Shown here piece by piece: positions 25,144 to 36,250 of a DNA stretch of 64,000 nt. The notes under the pieces are model-generated. The model worked only from the letters and a program-made list of their open reading frames with translations, was not told the origin of the DNA and searched no databases. Both the position numbers and the translations under genes were made by a program. Every line of letters begins with the position of its first letter. Position 1 is the first letter of the stretch. This DNA is from Enterobacter kobei (GTDB lineage: Bacteria; Pseudomonadota; Gammaproteobacteria; Enterobacterales; Enterobacteriaceae): contig NZ_CP017181.1 of assembly GCF_001729765.1 (NCBI RefSeq), positions 4,712,001 to 4,776,000 of the forward strand, written 5' to 3'.

Positions 25144-25674
25144 GTGACAACAATAGTAAGTGTACGCCGTAACGGCCATGTGGTAATCGCCGGTGATGGC
25201 CAGGCCACGCTGGGTAATACCGTCATGAAAGGCAACGTGAAGAAAGTCCGTCGTCTCTATAACGACAAAGTGATCGCCGGTTTTGCAGGCGGTACAGCTG
25301 ATGCCTTCACGCTGTTTGAACTGTTTGAACGCAAGCTTGAAATGCACCAGGGTCATCTGGTGAAAGCGGCCGTTGAGCTGGCAAAAGACTGGCGTACCGA
25401 CCGTATGCTGCGCAAGCTCGAAGCGCTGCTGGCGGTAGCCGATGAAACCGCTTCGCTGATCATCACCGGTAACGGTGACGTTATTCAGCCGGAGAATGAC
25501 CTGATTGCCATCGGCTCTGGCGGCCCTTATGCCCAGGCTGCAGCCCGCGCGCTGTTGGAAAATACCGACATGAACGCACGTGATATCGCGGTGAAGGCGT
25601 TGGATATTGCAGGTGATATCTGCATCTATACCAACCATAACCACACCATCGAAGAATTGACCTCCAAAGCGTAA
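25144..25674 (+). CDS. hslV: ATP-dependent protease peptidase subunit HslV (ClpQ)
   Basis: Threonine protease of the HslUV complex, a two-ring dodecamer that degrades misfolded and regulatory proteins. The start is GTG at 25144, after CAGGGGG. Removal of the initiator Met exposes the catalytic Thr1 of [18 protein letters not shown]. The 176 residues equal the E. coli length, with the proteasome-beta fold segment [13 protein letters not shown] near 125. hslU follows 9 bp downstream. A sigma32-type promoter overlaps the end of ftsN. Confidence 0.97.
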   Translation: MTTIVSVRRNGHVVIAGDGQATLGNTVMKGNVKKVRRLYNDKVIAGFAGGTADAFTLFELFERKLEMHQGHLVKAAVELAKDWRTDRMLRKLEALLAVADETASLIITGNGDVIQPENDLIAIGSGGPYAQAAARALLENTDMNARDIAVKALDIAGDICIYTNHNHTIEELTSKA

Positions 25675-25683
25675 GGATCTCCC

Positions 25684-27018
25684 ATGTCTGAAATGACCCC
25701 ACGCGAAATTGTCAGCGAACTGAACAAACACATTATCGGCCAGGATAACGCCAAGCGCTCCGTGGCTATCGCTCTGCGTAACCGCTGGCGTCGTATGCAG
25801 CTTGACGAAGAGCTGCGCCATGAAGTGACGCCGAAAAACATTCTGATGATCGGCCCAACCGGTGTCGGTAAAACCGAAATTGCCCGTCGTCTGGCGAAGC
25901 TGGCGAACGCGCCTTTCATCAAAGTCGAAGCTACCAAGTTCACCGAAGTGGGCTATGTGGGTAAAGAAGTGGACTCCATCATCCGCGATCTGACCGACTC
26001 GGCAATCAAAATGGTGCGCGTCCAGGCGATTGAGAAAAACCGCTATCGCGCGGAAGAGATGGCCGAAGAGCGCATTCTCGACGTGCTGATCCCACCGGCG
26101 AAAAACAACTGGGGCCAGGCTGAGCAGCAGGCTGAACCGTCTGCCGCGCGTCAGGCATTCCGCAAAAAACTGCGTGAAGGCCAGCTGGATGATAAAGAGA
26201 TTGAGATCGATCTTGCTGCCGCGCCAATGGGTGTAGAAATCATGGCACCTCCTGGCATGGAAGAGATGACCAGCCAGCTGCAGTCCATGTTCCAGAACCT
26301 GGGCGGCCAGAAGCAGAAAGCACGTAAGCTGAAAATCAAAGACGCGATGAAGCTGCTGATTGAAGAAGAAGCGGCGAAGCTGGTGAACCCGGAAGAGCTG
26401 AAGCAGGATGCTATCGACGCGGTTGAGCAGCACGGCATCGTGTTCATCGACGAAATCGACAAAATTTGTAAGCGCGGCGGCAACAGCTCCGGCCCGGACG
26501 TGTCCCGTGAAGGCGTTCAGCGCGACCTGCTGCCGCTGGTTGAAGGCTGCACCGTCTCCACCAAGCACGGTATGGTGAAAACGGACCACATCCTGTTTAT
26601 CGCTTCCGGCGCGTTCCAGGTTGCCAGCCCGTCTGACCTGATCCCGGAACTGCAGGGTCGTCTGCCGATCCGCGTTGAACTGCAGGCGCTGACCACCGAA
26701 GATTTCGAACGCATCCTGACCGAGCCAAACGCCTCTGCGACCGTACAGTACAAAGCGCTGATGGCGACCGAAGGCGTGAACCTGGAGTTCACCGAAGACG
26801 GTATCAAACGTATCGCCCAGGCCGCGTGGCAGGTTAACGAAACCACCGAAAACATCGGTGCGCGTCGTCTGCATACCGTGCTGGAACGCCTGGTGGAGGA
26901 TATCTCTTATGATGCGAGCGACCTTAACGGTCAAACCATTACCATTGACGCTGAATATGTGAGCAAACATCTTGATGCGTTAGTGGCAGATGAAGATCTT
27001 AGCCGTTTTATCCTATAA
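25684..27018 (+). CDS. hslU: HslU ATPase subunit of the HslUV protease (ClpY)
   Basis: AAA+ unfoldase that feeds substrates into HslV. The 444 residues compare with 443 in E. coli; one extra residue lies in the RGGNSSG loop near 265. Walker A is GPTGVGKT at 57-64 and Walker B VFIDEID near 252-258. Between them is the I-domain (about 110-240, with the long [16 protein letters not shown] helix). The sensor/C-terminal region ends EDLSRFIL, the tail that docks into HslV. Its transcript ends at a strong hairpin before menA. Confidence 0.98.
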   Translation: MSEMTPREIVSELNKHIIGQDNAKRSVAIALRNRWRRMQLDEELRHEVTPKNILMIGPTGVGKTEIARRLAKLANAPFIKVEATKFTEVGYVGKEVDSIIRDLTDSAIKMVRVQAIEKNRYRAEEMAEERILDVLIPPAKNNWGQAEQQAEPSAARQAFRKKLREGQLDDKEIEIDLAAAPMGVEIMAPPGMEEMTSQLQSMFQNLGGQKQKARKLKIKDAMKLLIEEEAAKLVNPEELKQDAIDAVEQHGIVFIDEIDKICKRGGNSSGPDVSREGVQRDLLPLVEGCTVSTKHGMVKTDHILFIASGAFQVASPSDLIPELQGRLPIRVELQALTTEDFERILTEPNASATVQYKALMATEGVNLEFTEDGIKRIAQAAWQVNETTENIGARRLHTVLERLVEDISYDASDLNGQTITIDAEYVSKHLDALVADEDLSRFIL

Positions 27019-27046
27019 TCGCGGTTATTGCATTCTCATCACCGTT

Positions 27047-27073
27047 AATGGGGGCTAATGCCCCCATTTTTAT
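27047..27073 (+). terminator. hslVU terminator
   Basis: AATGGGGGC-TAAT-GCCCCCATT followed by TTTTA. It lies 14 bp before the menA start, so menA either has a promoter inside this element or depends on read-through. Confidence 0.85.
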
Positions 27074-27086
27074 TGGCTAAATACTT

Positions 27087-28007
27087 ATGACTGATATCAG
27101 CCGTACTCAGGCGTGGCTCGAAAGTCTACGCCCTAAAACGCTTCCTCTGGCCTTTGCCGCCATTATCGTCGGCACGGCACTTGCCTGGTGGCAAGGTTAT
27201 TTTGATCCTCTGGTCGCTGCGCTGGCATTGATTACCGCAGGGCTGCTGCAAATTCTCTCCAATCTCGCTAACGACTACGGTGATGCGGTGAAAGGCAGTG
27301 ACAAACCTGACCGTATCGGACCGCTGCGCGGGATGCAGAAAGGGGTGATTACCCAGGCACAGATGAAGCGCGCGCTGATTATCACCGTGGTACTGATTTG
27401 TTTATCGGGTCTGGCACTGGTGACGGTCGCCTCGAAAACCACCAGCGACTTCATCGGCTTCCTGGTGCTGGGCTTGCTCGCAATTATCGCGGCCATTACC
27501 TACACCGTCGGTACGCGTCCTTACGGGTATATTGGCCTCGGGGATATCTCCGTGCTGGTGTTCTTCGGCTGGCTGAGCGTGATGGGGAGTTGGTACCTGC
27601 AGGTGCATACCGTTATCCCTGCCCTTTTCCTGCCCGCAACCGCCTGCGGTCTGCTGGCGACGGCGGTACTCAACATCAATAACCTGCGCGATATCGACAG
27701 TGACCGTGAGAACGGTAAAAACACGCTCGCGGTACGTCTGGGGCCGGTCAATGCGCGCCGCTATCATGCCTGCCTGCTGATTGGTGCCCTGGTTTGTCTG
27801 GCACTGTTTAATCTGATCTCGCTGCACAGCGTATGGGGCTGGCTGTTTATACTCGCCGCGCCGCTGCTGATTAAGCAGGCCCGCTTCGTCATGCGTGAAC
27901 TTAGCCCGGCCGCGATGCCGCCGATGCTGGAACGAACGGTAAAAGGCGCCCTGCTGACTAACCTGTTGTTCGTCATTGGGATTGTCTTAAGCCAGACGCT
28001 CAGTTAG
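27087..28007 (+). CDS. menA: 1,4-dihydroxy-2-naphthoate octaprenyltransferase
   Basis: Integral inner-membrane UbiA-family prenyltransferase that attaches the octaprenyl tail to dihydroxynaphthoate, giving demethylmenaquinone. The 306 residues compare with 308 in E. coli. The two Asp-rich diphosphate-binding motifs are visible: NDYGDAVKGSDKPDR near residue 68 and NNLRDIDSDRENGK near 200. About eight or nine hydrophobic helices surround them. rraA follows on the same strand after 92 bp, as in E. coli. Confidence 0.96.
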   Translation: MTDISRTQAWLESLRPKTLPLAFAAIIVGTALAWWQGYFDPLVAALALITAGLLQILSNLANDYGDAVKGSDKPDRIGPLRGMQKGVITQAQMKRALIITVVLICLSGLALVTVASKTTSDFIGFLVLGLLAIIAAITYTVGTRPYGYIGLGDISVLVFFGWLSVMGSWYLQVHTVIPALFLPATACGLLATAVLNINNLRDIDSDRENGKNTLAVRLGPVNARRYHACLLIGALVCLALFNLISLHSVWGWLFILAAPLLIKQARFVMRELSPAAMPPMLERTVKGALLTNLLFVIGIVLSQTLS

Positions 28008-28099
28008 CTGACAAATATCAATTAACAATTGATGATTTTGCCAACAACGCATTTAGCACGATATACTGAACACATTCGCAGCAACTGAGCGGTAAACCT

Positions 28100-28585
28100 A
28101 TGAAATACGATACCTCCGAGCTTTGTGACATCTACCAGGAAGATGTCAACGTCGTTGAACCGCTGTTCTCCAACTTTGGTGGACGGTCGTCGTTTGGCGG
28201 ACAAATCGTCACGGTGAAATGTTTCGAGGACAACGGGTTGCTGTACGATCTGCTCGAACAGAATGGTCGTGGCCGCGTTTTGGTCGTCGATGGCGGCGGT
28301 TCCGTGCGTCGTGCTCTGATAGATGCAGAGCTGGCCGGCATTGCCGTGCAGAACGAGTGGGAAGGCATTGTGGTGTACGGTTCCGTGCGCCAGGTGGACG
28401 ATCTCGAAGACCTGGATATCGGGATTCAGGCGATTGCGGCCATTCCGGTAGGCGCAGCAGGTGACGGTATCGGTGAAAGCGACGTCCGCGTCAATTTTGG
28501 CGGCGTGACCTTCTTCTCCGGCGACCATCTTTACGCTGATAACACCGGGATTATTCTTTCGGAAGATCCGCTGGATATTGAGTAA
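28100..28585 (+). CDS. rraA: Regulator of ribonuclease E activity A
   Basis: Trimeric protein that binds RNase E and inhibits its action on mRNA. The gene was formerly called menG, but the fold is not a methyltransferase. The 161 residues equal the E. coli length and begin [20 protein letters not shown]. Conserved glycine-rich segments [12 protein letters not shown] and [16 protein letters not shown] form the ring. A terminator lies 25 bp downstream. Confidence 0.97.
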   Translation: MKYDTSELCDIYQEDVNVVEPLFSNFGGRSSFGGQIVTVKCFEDNGLLYDLLEQNGRGRVLVVDGGGSVRRALIDAELAGIAVQNEWEGIVVYGSVRQVDDLEDLDIGIQAIAAIPVGAAGDGIGESDVRVNFGGVTFFSGDHLYADNTGIILSEDPLDIE

Positions 28586-28609
28586 TAAAACAGTAAGCAT
28601 AAATCATAA

Positions 28610-28642
28610 AAAAACCGCCAATAACAATGTGGCGGTTTTTTT
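28610..28642 (+). terminator. rraA terminator
   Basis: AAAAACCGCCA (28610-28620) pairs with TGGCGGTTTTT (28630-28640), loop ATAACAATG, then T residues. Confidence 0.9.
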
Positions 28643-28769
28643 GTCCCTCGGGATTCGCGGTCCGTTGGATTATCTTGCAACCTTTAACCAGGATTTTTAT
28701 CTTACCCTGGTTCATCCCTCCGGTAACCCCCGTCGACCCTTTATAAATTCCTAATTTCCGCTGAAGACC
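28643..28769. other. Non-coding stretch after rraA with a hairpin
   Basis: No gene is seen here. AACCAGG (28686-28692) can pair with CCTGGTT (28706-28712) in a small AT-looped hairpin. The rest leads into the promoter at 28770. Confidence 0.4.
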
Positions 28770-28798
28770 TTAACTACACTGCTGTTGCTCATTATGAT
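28770..28798 (+). promoter_or_regulatory. Predicted sigma70 promoter of a small transcription unit
   Basis: TTAACT (28770-28775) and TATGAT (28793-28798) are separated by exactly 17 bp. A start near 28805 would give a transcript of about 275 nt ending at the hairpin at 29058-29082. Confidence 0.5.
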
Positions 28799-28942
28799 GC
28801 ATCGTTCCTTTCCGCCATCTCGCACATGGGCATCGGTCCAGGGAAAGGTGTATTCACAACCGTAAAGCAACCTTTAACCGGGCTTGTGTCCGCCGACTTA
28901 TCACCGGTGGTGAACGGTGGAGCGGTTAGCTGCAGGGACCGC

Positions 28943-29053
28943 ATGATGAAACGCTATTTATGTATCGCGTTCATTGTCGCCAGCGTACTCGTTGTAAAGA
29001 GTGATGAACCGAGTGGATTTGTCGCTTTTGCTATGACAGCGCAGGACAAGTAG
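28943..29053 (+). CDS. Candidate small hydrophobic protein, 36 residues
   Basis: A double ATG (28943 and 28946) preceded by AGGGACCGC encodes 35-36 residues: MMKRYLCIAFIVASVLVV, then KSDEPSG, then FVAFAMTAQDK. A basic N-terminus followed by one hydrophobic helix suggests a membrane peptide. The frame stays open upstream to 28826, but no good ribosome site supports that longer form. A promoter-like pair lies 145-173 bp upstream and a strong terminator follows 4 bp after the stop. The leader is long and GC-rich. I do not recognise the peptide. Its size, single helix and structured leader recall type I toxins of the Hok group, and the end FVAFAM loosely resembles their conserved tail, but the Hok cysteine region is absent. 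It could also be non-coding sRNA. Confidence 0.4.
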   Translation: MMKRYLCIAFIVASVLVVKSDEPSGFVAFAMTAQDK

Positions 29054-29057
29054 CGTT

Positions 29058-29082
29058 AAGGCCGCCGATGGCGGCCTTTTTT
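29058..29082 (+). terminator. Terminator of the small transcription unit
   Basis: AAGGCCGCC-GATG-GCGGCC followed by T6. GATGGCGG (29067-29074) in its loop and 3' arm is perfectly complementary to CCGCCATC at 28812-28819 near the predicted transcript 5' end. Confidence 0.85.
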
Positions 29083-29117
29083 ATGGTTTGATGTCAGTGA
29101 GCAGAAACCATAAAAAA

Positions 29118-29145
29118 GCCGGGTGGCGGCGTCGCCTTACCCGGC
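29118..29145. repeat. REP-like palindrome upstream of the zapB stop
   Basis: GCCGGGTGGCGGCGTCGCC then TTACCCGGC: same family as the copies at 12450, 44617 and 52161. It is preceded by AAAAAA and lies at the 3' end of zapB. Confidence 0.85.
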
Positions 29146-29169
29146 CTGGTCAGTTAATCCCAATGGGAA

Positions 29170-29808
<639 letters not shown>

Positions 29809-30654
29809 ATGAGTCAGACATCAACCTTAAAAGGCCAGTGCATTGCCGAGTTCCTTGGTACCGGGTTGTTGATATTCTTCGGAGTGGGCTGTGTCGCTGC
29901 ACTGAAAGTGGCGGGTGCCAGTTTTGGTCAGTGGGAAATCAGTATCATCTGGGGTCTGGGCGTGGCGATGGCCATCTACCTGACTGCAGGGGTTTCTGGT
30001 GCACATCTTAACCCGGCGGTGACTATCGCACTGTGGCTGTTCGCGTGCTTCGACGGACGCAAAGTTGTTCCCTTCATTCTTTCTCAGTTTGCCGGCGCGT
30101 TTTGTGCAGCGGCGTTAGTTTACGGGCTTTATTACAATCTTTTCATCGACTTCGAACAGACGCATCATATGGTGCGCGGCAGCGTCGAAAGTCTGGATCT
30201 GGCAGGCATCTTCTCAACCTATCCAAACCCGCATATCAATTTTGTGCAGGCGTTCGCAGTTGAAATGGTGATTACCGCTATTCTGATGGGCGTTATCCTG
30301 GCGCTGACCGACGACGGAAACGGCATTCCGCGTGGCCCGCTGGCCCCCTTGCTGATTGGTCTGCTGATTGCGGTGATCGGCGCATCCATGGGCCCGCTGA
30401 CCGGGTTTGCGATGAACCCGGCGCGTGATATCGGACCGAAAGCCTTCGCGTTTATCGCGGGATGGGGCGACGTGGCCTTTACTGGCGGGAAAGATATCCC
30501 TTACTTCCTGGTACCGCTTTTTGCGCCGGTGGTTGGGGCCGCGCTGGGCGCGTTTAGCTACCGCAAATTAATTGGTCGCCACTTACCGTGCGACACCTGT
30601 GTGGAAGAGGAGAAGGAAACGACTTCTACCGCACAACAAAAAGCTTCGCTGTAA
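29809..30654 (+). CDS. glpF: Glycerol uptake facilitator (aquaglyceroporin)
   Basis: Inner-membrane channel letting glycerol and small polyols diffuse in, trapped afterwards by GlpK. The 281 residues equal the E. coli length. Both half-helix NPA motifs are present: SGAHLNPAVTIA near residue 68 and GFAMNPARDIGPK near 203. The Arg of the selectivity filter follows the second motif. Six transmembrane helices and two half-helices fit the MIP family. The C-terminal cytoplasmic tail carries CDTCVEEEKE. glpK begins 21 bp downstream. Confidence 0.97.
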   Translation: MSQTSTLKGQCIAEFLGTGLLIFFGVGCVAALKVAGASFGQWEISIIWGLGVAMAIYLTAGVSGAHLNPAVTIALWLFACFDGRKVVPFILSQFAGAFCAAALVYGLYYNLFIDFEQTHHMVRGSVESLDLAGIFSTYPNPHINFVQAFAVEMVITAILMGVILALTDDGNGIPRGPLAPLLIGLLIAVIGASMGPLTGFAMNPARDIGPKAFAFIAGWGDVAFTGGKDIPYFLVPLFAPVVGAALGAFSYRKLIGRHLPCDTCVEEEKETTSTAQQKASL

Positions 30655-32184
<1,530 letters not shown>

Positions 32185-32193
32185 TCCTATATT

Positions 32194-32226
32194 CCCTCTC
32201 CCTCTCCCATGAGGAGAGGGAGAGGG
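32194..32226 (+). repeat. CCCTCTCCC-type hairpin between glpK and glpX (extended)
   Basis: Perfect 14-bp stem, CCCTCTCCCTCTCC (32194-32207) against GGAGAGGGAGAGGG (32213-32226), loop CATGA. It lacks the GTGAGGGC tail of full copies; a further CCCCTCTCCCCTCCCC follows at 32244. Placed inside the operon it could lower glpX expression or protect glpFK mRNA. Confidence 0.8.
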
Positions 32227-32307
32227 GCCCAAACCGCACCGGTCCCCTCTCCCCTCCCCACTCTGTGATAAACTTCGTGCAATTCCTTTTGATTGCACGA
32301 GTACCTC

Positions 32308-33318
32308 ATGAAACGTGAACTTGCTATCGAGTTTTCCCGCGTCACCGAAGCGGCCGCCCTCGCAGGCTATAAATGGCTGGGGCGTGGCGACAAAAATACC
32401 GCGGACGGTGCTGCTGTCCATGCCATGCGCATTGTACTTAACCAGGTCAACATCGACGGCACTATCGTCATCGGCGAAGGCGAGATCGACGAAGCGCCAA
32501 TGCTCTATATCGGTGAAAAAGTCGGTACCGGCAAAGGGGATGCGGTGGATATCGCCGTAGACCCGATTGAAGGCACCCGCATGACGGCGATGGGTCAGGC
32601 CAACGCGCTTGCGGTTCTGGCCGTGGGCGATAAAGGCTGCTTCCTTAACGCGCCGGATATGTACATGGAAAAGCTGATAGTCGGTCCTGGTGCGAAGGGC
32701 GCAATCGACCTCAGCCTGCCGCTGGAAGAGAACCTGCGCAACATCGCCAGAGCTTTGGGCAAACCCCTGAGTGAACTGACCGTGACGATTCTGGCAAAAC
32801 CGCGCCACGACGCCACCATCGCGCAGATGCAAAAGCTCGGCGTGCGCGTGTTTGCCATTCCGGATGGCGATGTTGCCGCCTCAATTCTGACCTGCATGCC
32901 GGACAGCGAAGTAGACGTGCTGTACGGCATCGGCGGTGCGCCGGAGGGCGTGGTCTCGGCGGCGGTGATCCGCGCGCTGGACGGCGATATGCAGGCGCGC
33001 CTGCTGCCTCGGCATGAGGTGAAAGGCGACAGCGACGAGAACCGCCGTATCGGTGAAAACGAGCTGGCGCGCTGCGAAGCAATGGGTATCGAAGCCAATA
33101 AGGTTCTCGCGCTGAATGAAATGGCACGCAGCGACAACGTTGTCTTCTCCGCCACCGGCATCACCAAAGGTGACCTGCTGGACGGCATCACCCGCAAGGG
33201 CAATATGGCGACCACCGAAACGCTGCTGATCCGCGGTAAATCGCGCACCATTCGCCGCATTCAGTCCATTCACTATCTCGATCGTAAAGACCCGGACGTA
33301 CAGACGCACATTCTGTAA
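32308..33318 (+). CDS. glpX: Fructose-1,6-bisphosphatase class II
   Basis: Mn2+-dependent gluconeogenic phosphatase converting fructose 1,6-bisphosphate to fructose 6-phosphate. From the ATG at 32308 (MKRELAIEFSRVTEAAALAG) the product is 336 residues, the E. coli length. Metal and substrate motifs are GEGEIDEAPMLYIGE near residue 57 and VDPIEGTRMTAMGQ near 84, shared with the Li+-sensitive phosphatase superfamily. GIGGAPEGVVSAAVIRAL lies near 208. It is the third gene of glpFKX, 123 bp after glpK with a stem-loop between. Confidence 0.97.
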   Translation: MKRELAIEFSRVTEAAALAGYKWLGRGDKNTADGAAVHAMRIVLNQVNIDGTIVIGEGEIDEAPMLYIGEKVGTGKGDAVDIAVDPIEGTRMTAMGQANALAVLAVGDKGCFLNAPDMYMEKLIVGPGAKGAIDLSLPLEENLRNIARALGKPLSELTVTILAKPRHDATIAQMQKLGVRVFAIPDGDVAASILTCMPDSEVDVLYGIGGAPEGVVSAAVIRALDGDMQARLLPRHEVKGDSDENRRIGENELARCEAMGIEANKVLALNEMARSDNVVFSATGITKGDLLDGITRKGNMATTETLLIRGKSRTIRRIQSIHYLDRKDPDVQTHIL

Positions 33319-33337
33319 AACCGTTTGATCGATAGAG

Positions 33338-33363
33338 CTTTCCGGCCCGAAGGGGCTGGAAAT
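33338..33363 (+). terminator. Hairpin after glpX
   Basis: CTTTCCGGCCC-GAA-GGGGCTGGAAA pairs over about ten positions. It is followed by TGTTTCC, a weak T run. Probably the end of the glpFKX transcript. Confidence 0.55.
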
Positions 33364-33414
33364 GTTTCCCACAAGTACGGAAGATAGAACAGAGAAACAG
33401 CACAGGAGAAGATC

Positions 33415-34161
33415 ATGGCGGACTGGGTAACAGGTAAAGTCACAAAGATAGAGTTCTGGACCGATGCGCTATTTAGTCTCACCCTGCATGCTCCCGTTCA
33501 CCCGTTTAAGGCCGGGCAATTTGCGAAGCTGGGGCTGGATGTCGACGGCGAACGCGTGCAGCGCGCCTACTCTTACGTTAACGCGCCGGATAATCCGGAT
33601 CTTGAGTTCTATCTGGTGACCGTCCCGGACGGTAAGCTCAGCCCGCGCCTTGCCGCCCTTAAGCCCGGTGACGATGTGCAAATTGTGAGTGAAGCAGCAG
33701 GTTTCTTTGTACTCGAAGAGATCCCTGATTGTGACACGCTCTGGATGCTGGCAACCGGCACGGCCATTGGCCCCTACCTCTCCATTCTGCAATATGGCAA
33801 AGACCTTGAGCGCTTTAAAAACATCGTGCTGGTGCATGCTGCGCGCTACGCCGCAGACCTGAGCTACTTGCCACAGATGCAGGCGCTGGAACAGCGATAT
33901 GGCGGGAAGCTGAAAATTCAGACCGTCGTCAGCCGCGAAACCGTAGCAGGTACGCTGACCGGTCGCGTGCCGGCGTTAATTGAGAGTGGTGTGCTGGAAA
34001 ACGCAGTGGGTTTGCCGATGACTGCCGACACCAGCCACGTCATGCTGTGTGGTAACCCGCAGATGGTTCGGGATACGCAACAGCTTCTGAAGGATACCCG
34101 GCAGATGACGAAACATCTTCGCCGCCGACCGGGTCATATGACTGCCGAACACTACTGGTGA
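33415..34161 (+). CDS. fpr: Ferredoxin/flavodoxin-NADP+ reductase
   Basis: FAD enzyme moving electrons from NADPH to flavodoxin or ferredoxin. It supports radical enzymes and is part of the SoxRS superoxide response in E. coli. The 248 residues equal the E. coli length. The FAD-binding segment RAYSYVNAPDN (residues 50-60) and the NADPH-binding ATGTAIGPYLSIL near 115 are visible. The C-terminus ends AEHYW as in the family. It abuts the 3' end of the convergent yiiR gene with no gap. Confidence 0.97.
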   Translation: MADWVTGKVTKIEFWTDALFSLTLHAPVHPFKAGQFAKLGLDVDGERVQRAYSYVNAPDNPDLEFYLVTVPDGKLSPRLAALKPGDDVQIVSEAAGFFVLEEIPDCDTLWMLATGTAIGPYLSILQYGKDLERFKNIVLVHAARYAADLSYLPQMQALEQRYGGKLKIQTVVSRETVAGTLTGRVPALIESGVLENAVGLPMTADTSHVMLCGNPQMVRDTQQLLKDTRQMTKHLRRRPGHMTAEHYW

Positions 34162-34581
34162 TCAGCGGTACTTCACCTCAAGGGTGTCTTTACCGTATTT
34201 ATTTTCGCTCTGGGTGCCGATAAACGCGCCCAGATCGACAATCATCATCACGAAGATAACGGACGGCAGCAGCCTGCCCACCACCCAGGGAAGAATGGAC
34301 GGCAGCATCCCCCAGTTCCCTGCGACCAGCATCCACGCCAGAATAATCAGAAAAGCCCACGCGCCGGAACGACCACGATCGTGAAGACGTTTCACCACCA
34401 CGGCCGCCGTTGGCCACAGCAAACAGACCAGCGCAAAAGCCGCCGTTTGCGTGCTCAACCAGGCATTGTACGCAACGAAAAACAGAAGCAGCATGGCGAC
34501 AACCCACGTCACCATCCAGACCCAGAAATCACGGCGTCCGATACGCCCTTTGAATGAAAACAGCCACTGCTGTATGGTCAT
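34162..34581 (-). CDS. yiiR: DUF805 inner-membrane protein YiiR
   Basis: Protein of unknown function. From the ATG at 34581 (MTIQQWLFSFKGRIGRRDFW) it has 139 residues, matching E. coli YiiR. The DUF805 signature SFKGRIGRRDFW is at the N-terminus, followed by about four hydrophobic segments with KRLHDRGRSGAW between helices 2 and 3. An in-frame extension of 20 residues upstream has no ribosome site. It converges on fpr, the two stops touching, and diverges from yiiQ. Confidence 0.9.
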   Translation of the reverse strand: MTIQQWLFSFKGRIGRRDFWVWMVTWVVAMLLLFFVAYNAWLSTQTAAFALVCLLWPTAAVVVKRLHDRGRSGAWAFLIILAWMLVAGNWGMLPSILPWVVGRLLPSVIFVMMIVDLGAFIGTQSENKYGKDTLEVKYR

Positions 34582-34693
34582 GTAAGGTTCCTTATTATCA
34601 TTTAGTCCGCATTTTACCCTGGAGTTGTGACCTTTTGACAAGCCGGGCAGATATCGTTTTAATCATGAGCACTTACGGCCAGGGGCAATGTTG

Positions 34694-35290
34694 ATGAAAA
34701 GTTCGGCACACACTCTCTTCCTGTGTATAGCGATGCTTGGCGCGGGTTTTCCGCTGCACGCCGCCGACACGTCGGCCCCTACCACGGCACCCTATTTGCT
34801 GGCAGGCGCGCCGTCGTTCGATCAATCCATCAGTCAGTTTCGTGAAACCTTCAATCAGACCAACCCTACGTTGCCGCTGGATGAGTTTCGCGCCATTGAT
34901 ACTTCTCGTGACACCCCAACCCTGACCCGCGCGGCGAGCAAGATAAACGAAAACTTGTATGCCTCCACGGCGCTGGAGCGTGGGACGTTAAAAATCAAAA
35001 GTATGCAAATCACCTGGCTACCGATCCAGGGCCCAGAGCAGAAAGCGGCAAAAACGAAGGCGCAGGAGTACATGAGCGCGGTATTACAGGCGTTTACGCC
35101 CGCGCTGACGAAAAAGCAAAGCCAGCAAAAGCTGCAAAAGCTGCTGGCCGCGGGTAAAAACAAGCGGTACTACGCCACAACTGAAGGGGCAATTCGCTAT
35201 GTGGTGGCGGATAACGGCGAAAAAGGACTGACCTTCGCAGTTGAACCGATTAAGCTGGCGCTATCTGACACCCTCGGCGGGGCGAATTAA
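34694..35290 (+). CDS. yiiQ: Periplasmic protein YiiQ (DUF1454)
   Basis: Function unknown. From the second ATG (34694) the product is 198 residues with a clear Sec signal peptide, KSSAHTLFLCIAMLGAGFP then LHAA, cleaved near residue 24. AGGGG lies eight bases before this ATG and too close to an upstream ATG at 34688. The mature part is soluble, with a basic segment TKKQSQQKLQKLLAAGKNKR. Position before tpiA is the same as in E. coli. Confidence 0.88.
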   Translation: MKSSAHTLFLCIAMLGAGFPLHAADTSAPTTAPYLLAGAPSFDQSISQFRETFNQTNPTLPLDEFRAIDTSRDTPTLTRAASKINENLYASTALERGTLKIKSMQITWLPIQGPEQKAAKTKAQEYMSAVLQAFTPALTKKQSQQKLQKLLAAGKNKRYYATTEGAIRYVVADNGEKGLTFAVEPIKLALSDTLGGAN

Positions 35291-35401
35291 TGACAAAAAG
35301 CAAAGCCTTTCGAGGGAAAATCTCTATACTGATTCACAGACCATGCTGCCCGACAGGGCGGCCATATTCCTTAATTCGCTTATTTAGCGTGGAGAATTGA
35401 A

Positions 35402-36169
35402 ATGCGACATCCTTTAGTGATGGGTAACTGGAAACTGAACGGCAGCCGCCACATGGTAAACGAACTGGTTGCGAACCTGCGTAAAGAGCTGGCTGGCGTA
35501 ACGGGCTGCGCGGTTGCTATCGCTCCGCCGGATATGTACCTGGACCTGGCTAAACGCGCCGCTGACGGCAGCCACATCATTCTGGGTGCACAGAACGTTG
35601 ACGTTAACCTGTCTGGCGCGTTCACCGGTGAAACTTCCGCTGAAATGCTGAAAGATATCGGCGCAAAATACATCATCATCGGCCACTCAGAGCGTCGCAC
35701 CTACCACAAAGAATCCGACGAGTTCATCGCGAAGAAATTCGCTGTGCTGAAAGAGCAGGGTCTGATCCCGGTTCTGTGCATCGGTGAAACCGAAGCAGAA
35801 AACGAAGCGGGCAAAACCGAAGAAGTGTGCGCACGTCAGATCGACGCGGTTCTGAAAACGCAGGGCGCAGCAGCGTTCGAAGGTGCAGTCATTGCTTACG
35901 AGCCAGTCTGGGCGATCGGTACCGGCAAATCTGCAACGCCAGCGCAGGCTCAGGCCGTGCACAAATTCATCCGTGACCACATTGCTAAAGCCGATGCGAA
36001 AGTGGCTGAGCAAGTGATTATCCAGTACGGCGGTTCCGTAAACGCTTCCAACGCTGCTGAGCTGTTCACCCAGCCAGACATCGATGGCGCGCTGGTTGGC
36101 GGTGCATCCCTGAAAGCTGACGCTTTCGCGGTGATCGTTAAAGCGGCAGAAGCGGCTAAACAGGCGTAA
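35402..36169 (+). CDS. tpiA: Triosephosphate isomerase
   Basis: Glycolytic TIM-barrel dimer interconverting dihydroxyacetone phosphate and glyceraldehyde 3-phosphate. The 255 residues equal the E. coli length. Catalytic residues by counting: Lys11 in GNWKLNG, His95 in IGHSERR and Glu167 in [11 protein letters not shown]. The mobile loop follows Glu167 directly. Codon use is strongly biased, as expected for a highly expressed gene. Its 3' end is followed by two palindromic repeats. Confidence 0.98.
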   Translation: MRHPLVMGNWKLNGSRHMVNELVANLRKELAGVTGCAVAIAPPDMYLDLAKRAADGSHIILGAQNVDVNLSGAFTGETSAEMLKDIGAKYIIIGHSERRTYHKESDEFIAKKFAVLKEQGLIPVLCIGETEAENEAGKTEEVCARQIDAVLKTQGAAAFEGAVIAYEPVWAIGTGKSATPAQAQAVHKFIRDHIAKADAKVAEQVIIQYGGSVNASNAAELFTQPDIDGALVGGASLKADAFAVIVKAAEAAKQA

Positions 36170-36179
36170 TTGCCTTTGC

Positions 36180-36241
36180 GGCGGGTGGCGCTTCGCTAAC
36201 CCGCCCTACGCTCTTCTCCTCCCTCTCCCTTCGGGAGAGGG
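36180..36241. repeat. REP-like palindrome plus CCCTCTCCC hairpin after tpiA
   Basis: GGCGGGT (36180-36186) pairs with ACCCGCC (36199-36205). The second hairpin, CCCTCTCCC-TTC-GGGAGAGGG, spans 36221-36241. They fill the gap between the convergent tpiA and transporter genes. Confidence 0.8.
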
Positions 36242-36250
36242 TTGGGCGGA

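Noticed and set aside
25078..26970. A 630-codon open frame on the minus strand opposite hslV and hslU
   Set aside because: It is the antisense shadow of two highly conserved GC-rich genes; the composition is His/Phe/Gln-rich as expected of a mirrored frame, and it has no ribosome site or known domain.
28860..28942. Antisense RNA promoter opposite the small ORF leader
   Set aside because: Minus-strand hexamers near TTTACA and TACATA do not have acceptable spacing, so a Sok-like antisense RNA could not be supported.
34582..34641. Twenty-residue upstream extension of yiiR
   Set aside because: No ribosome site, and the DUF805 start MTIQQWLF matches the family start.
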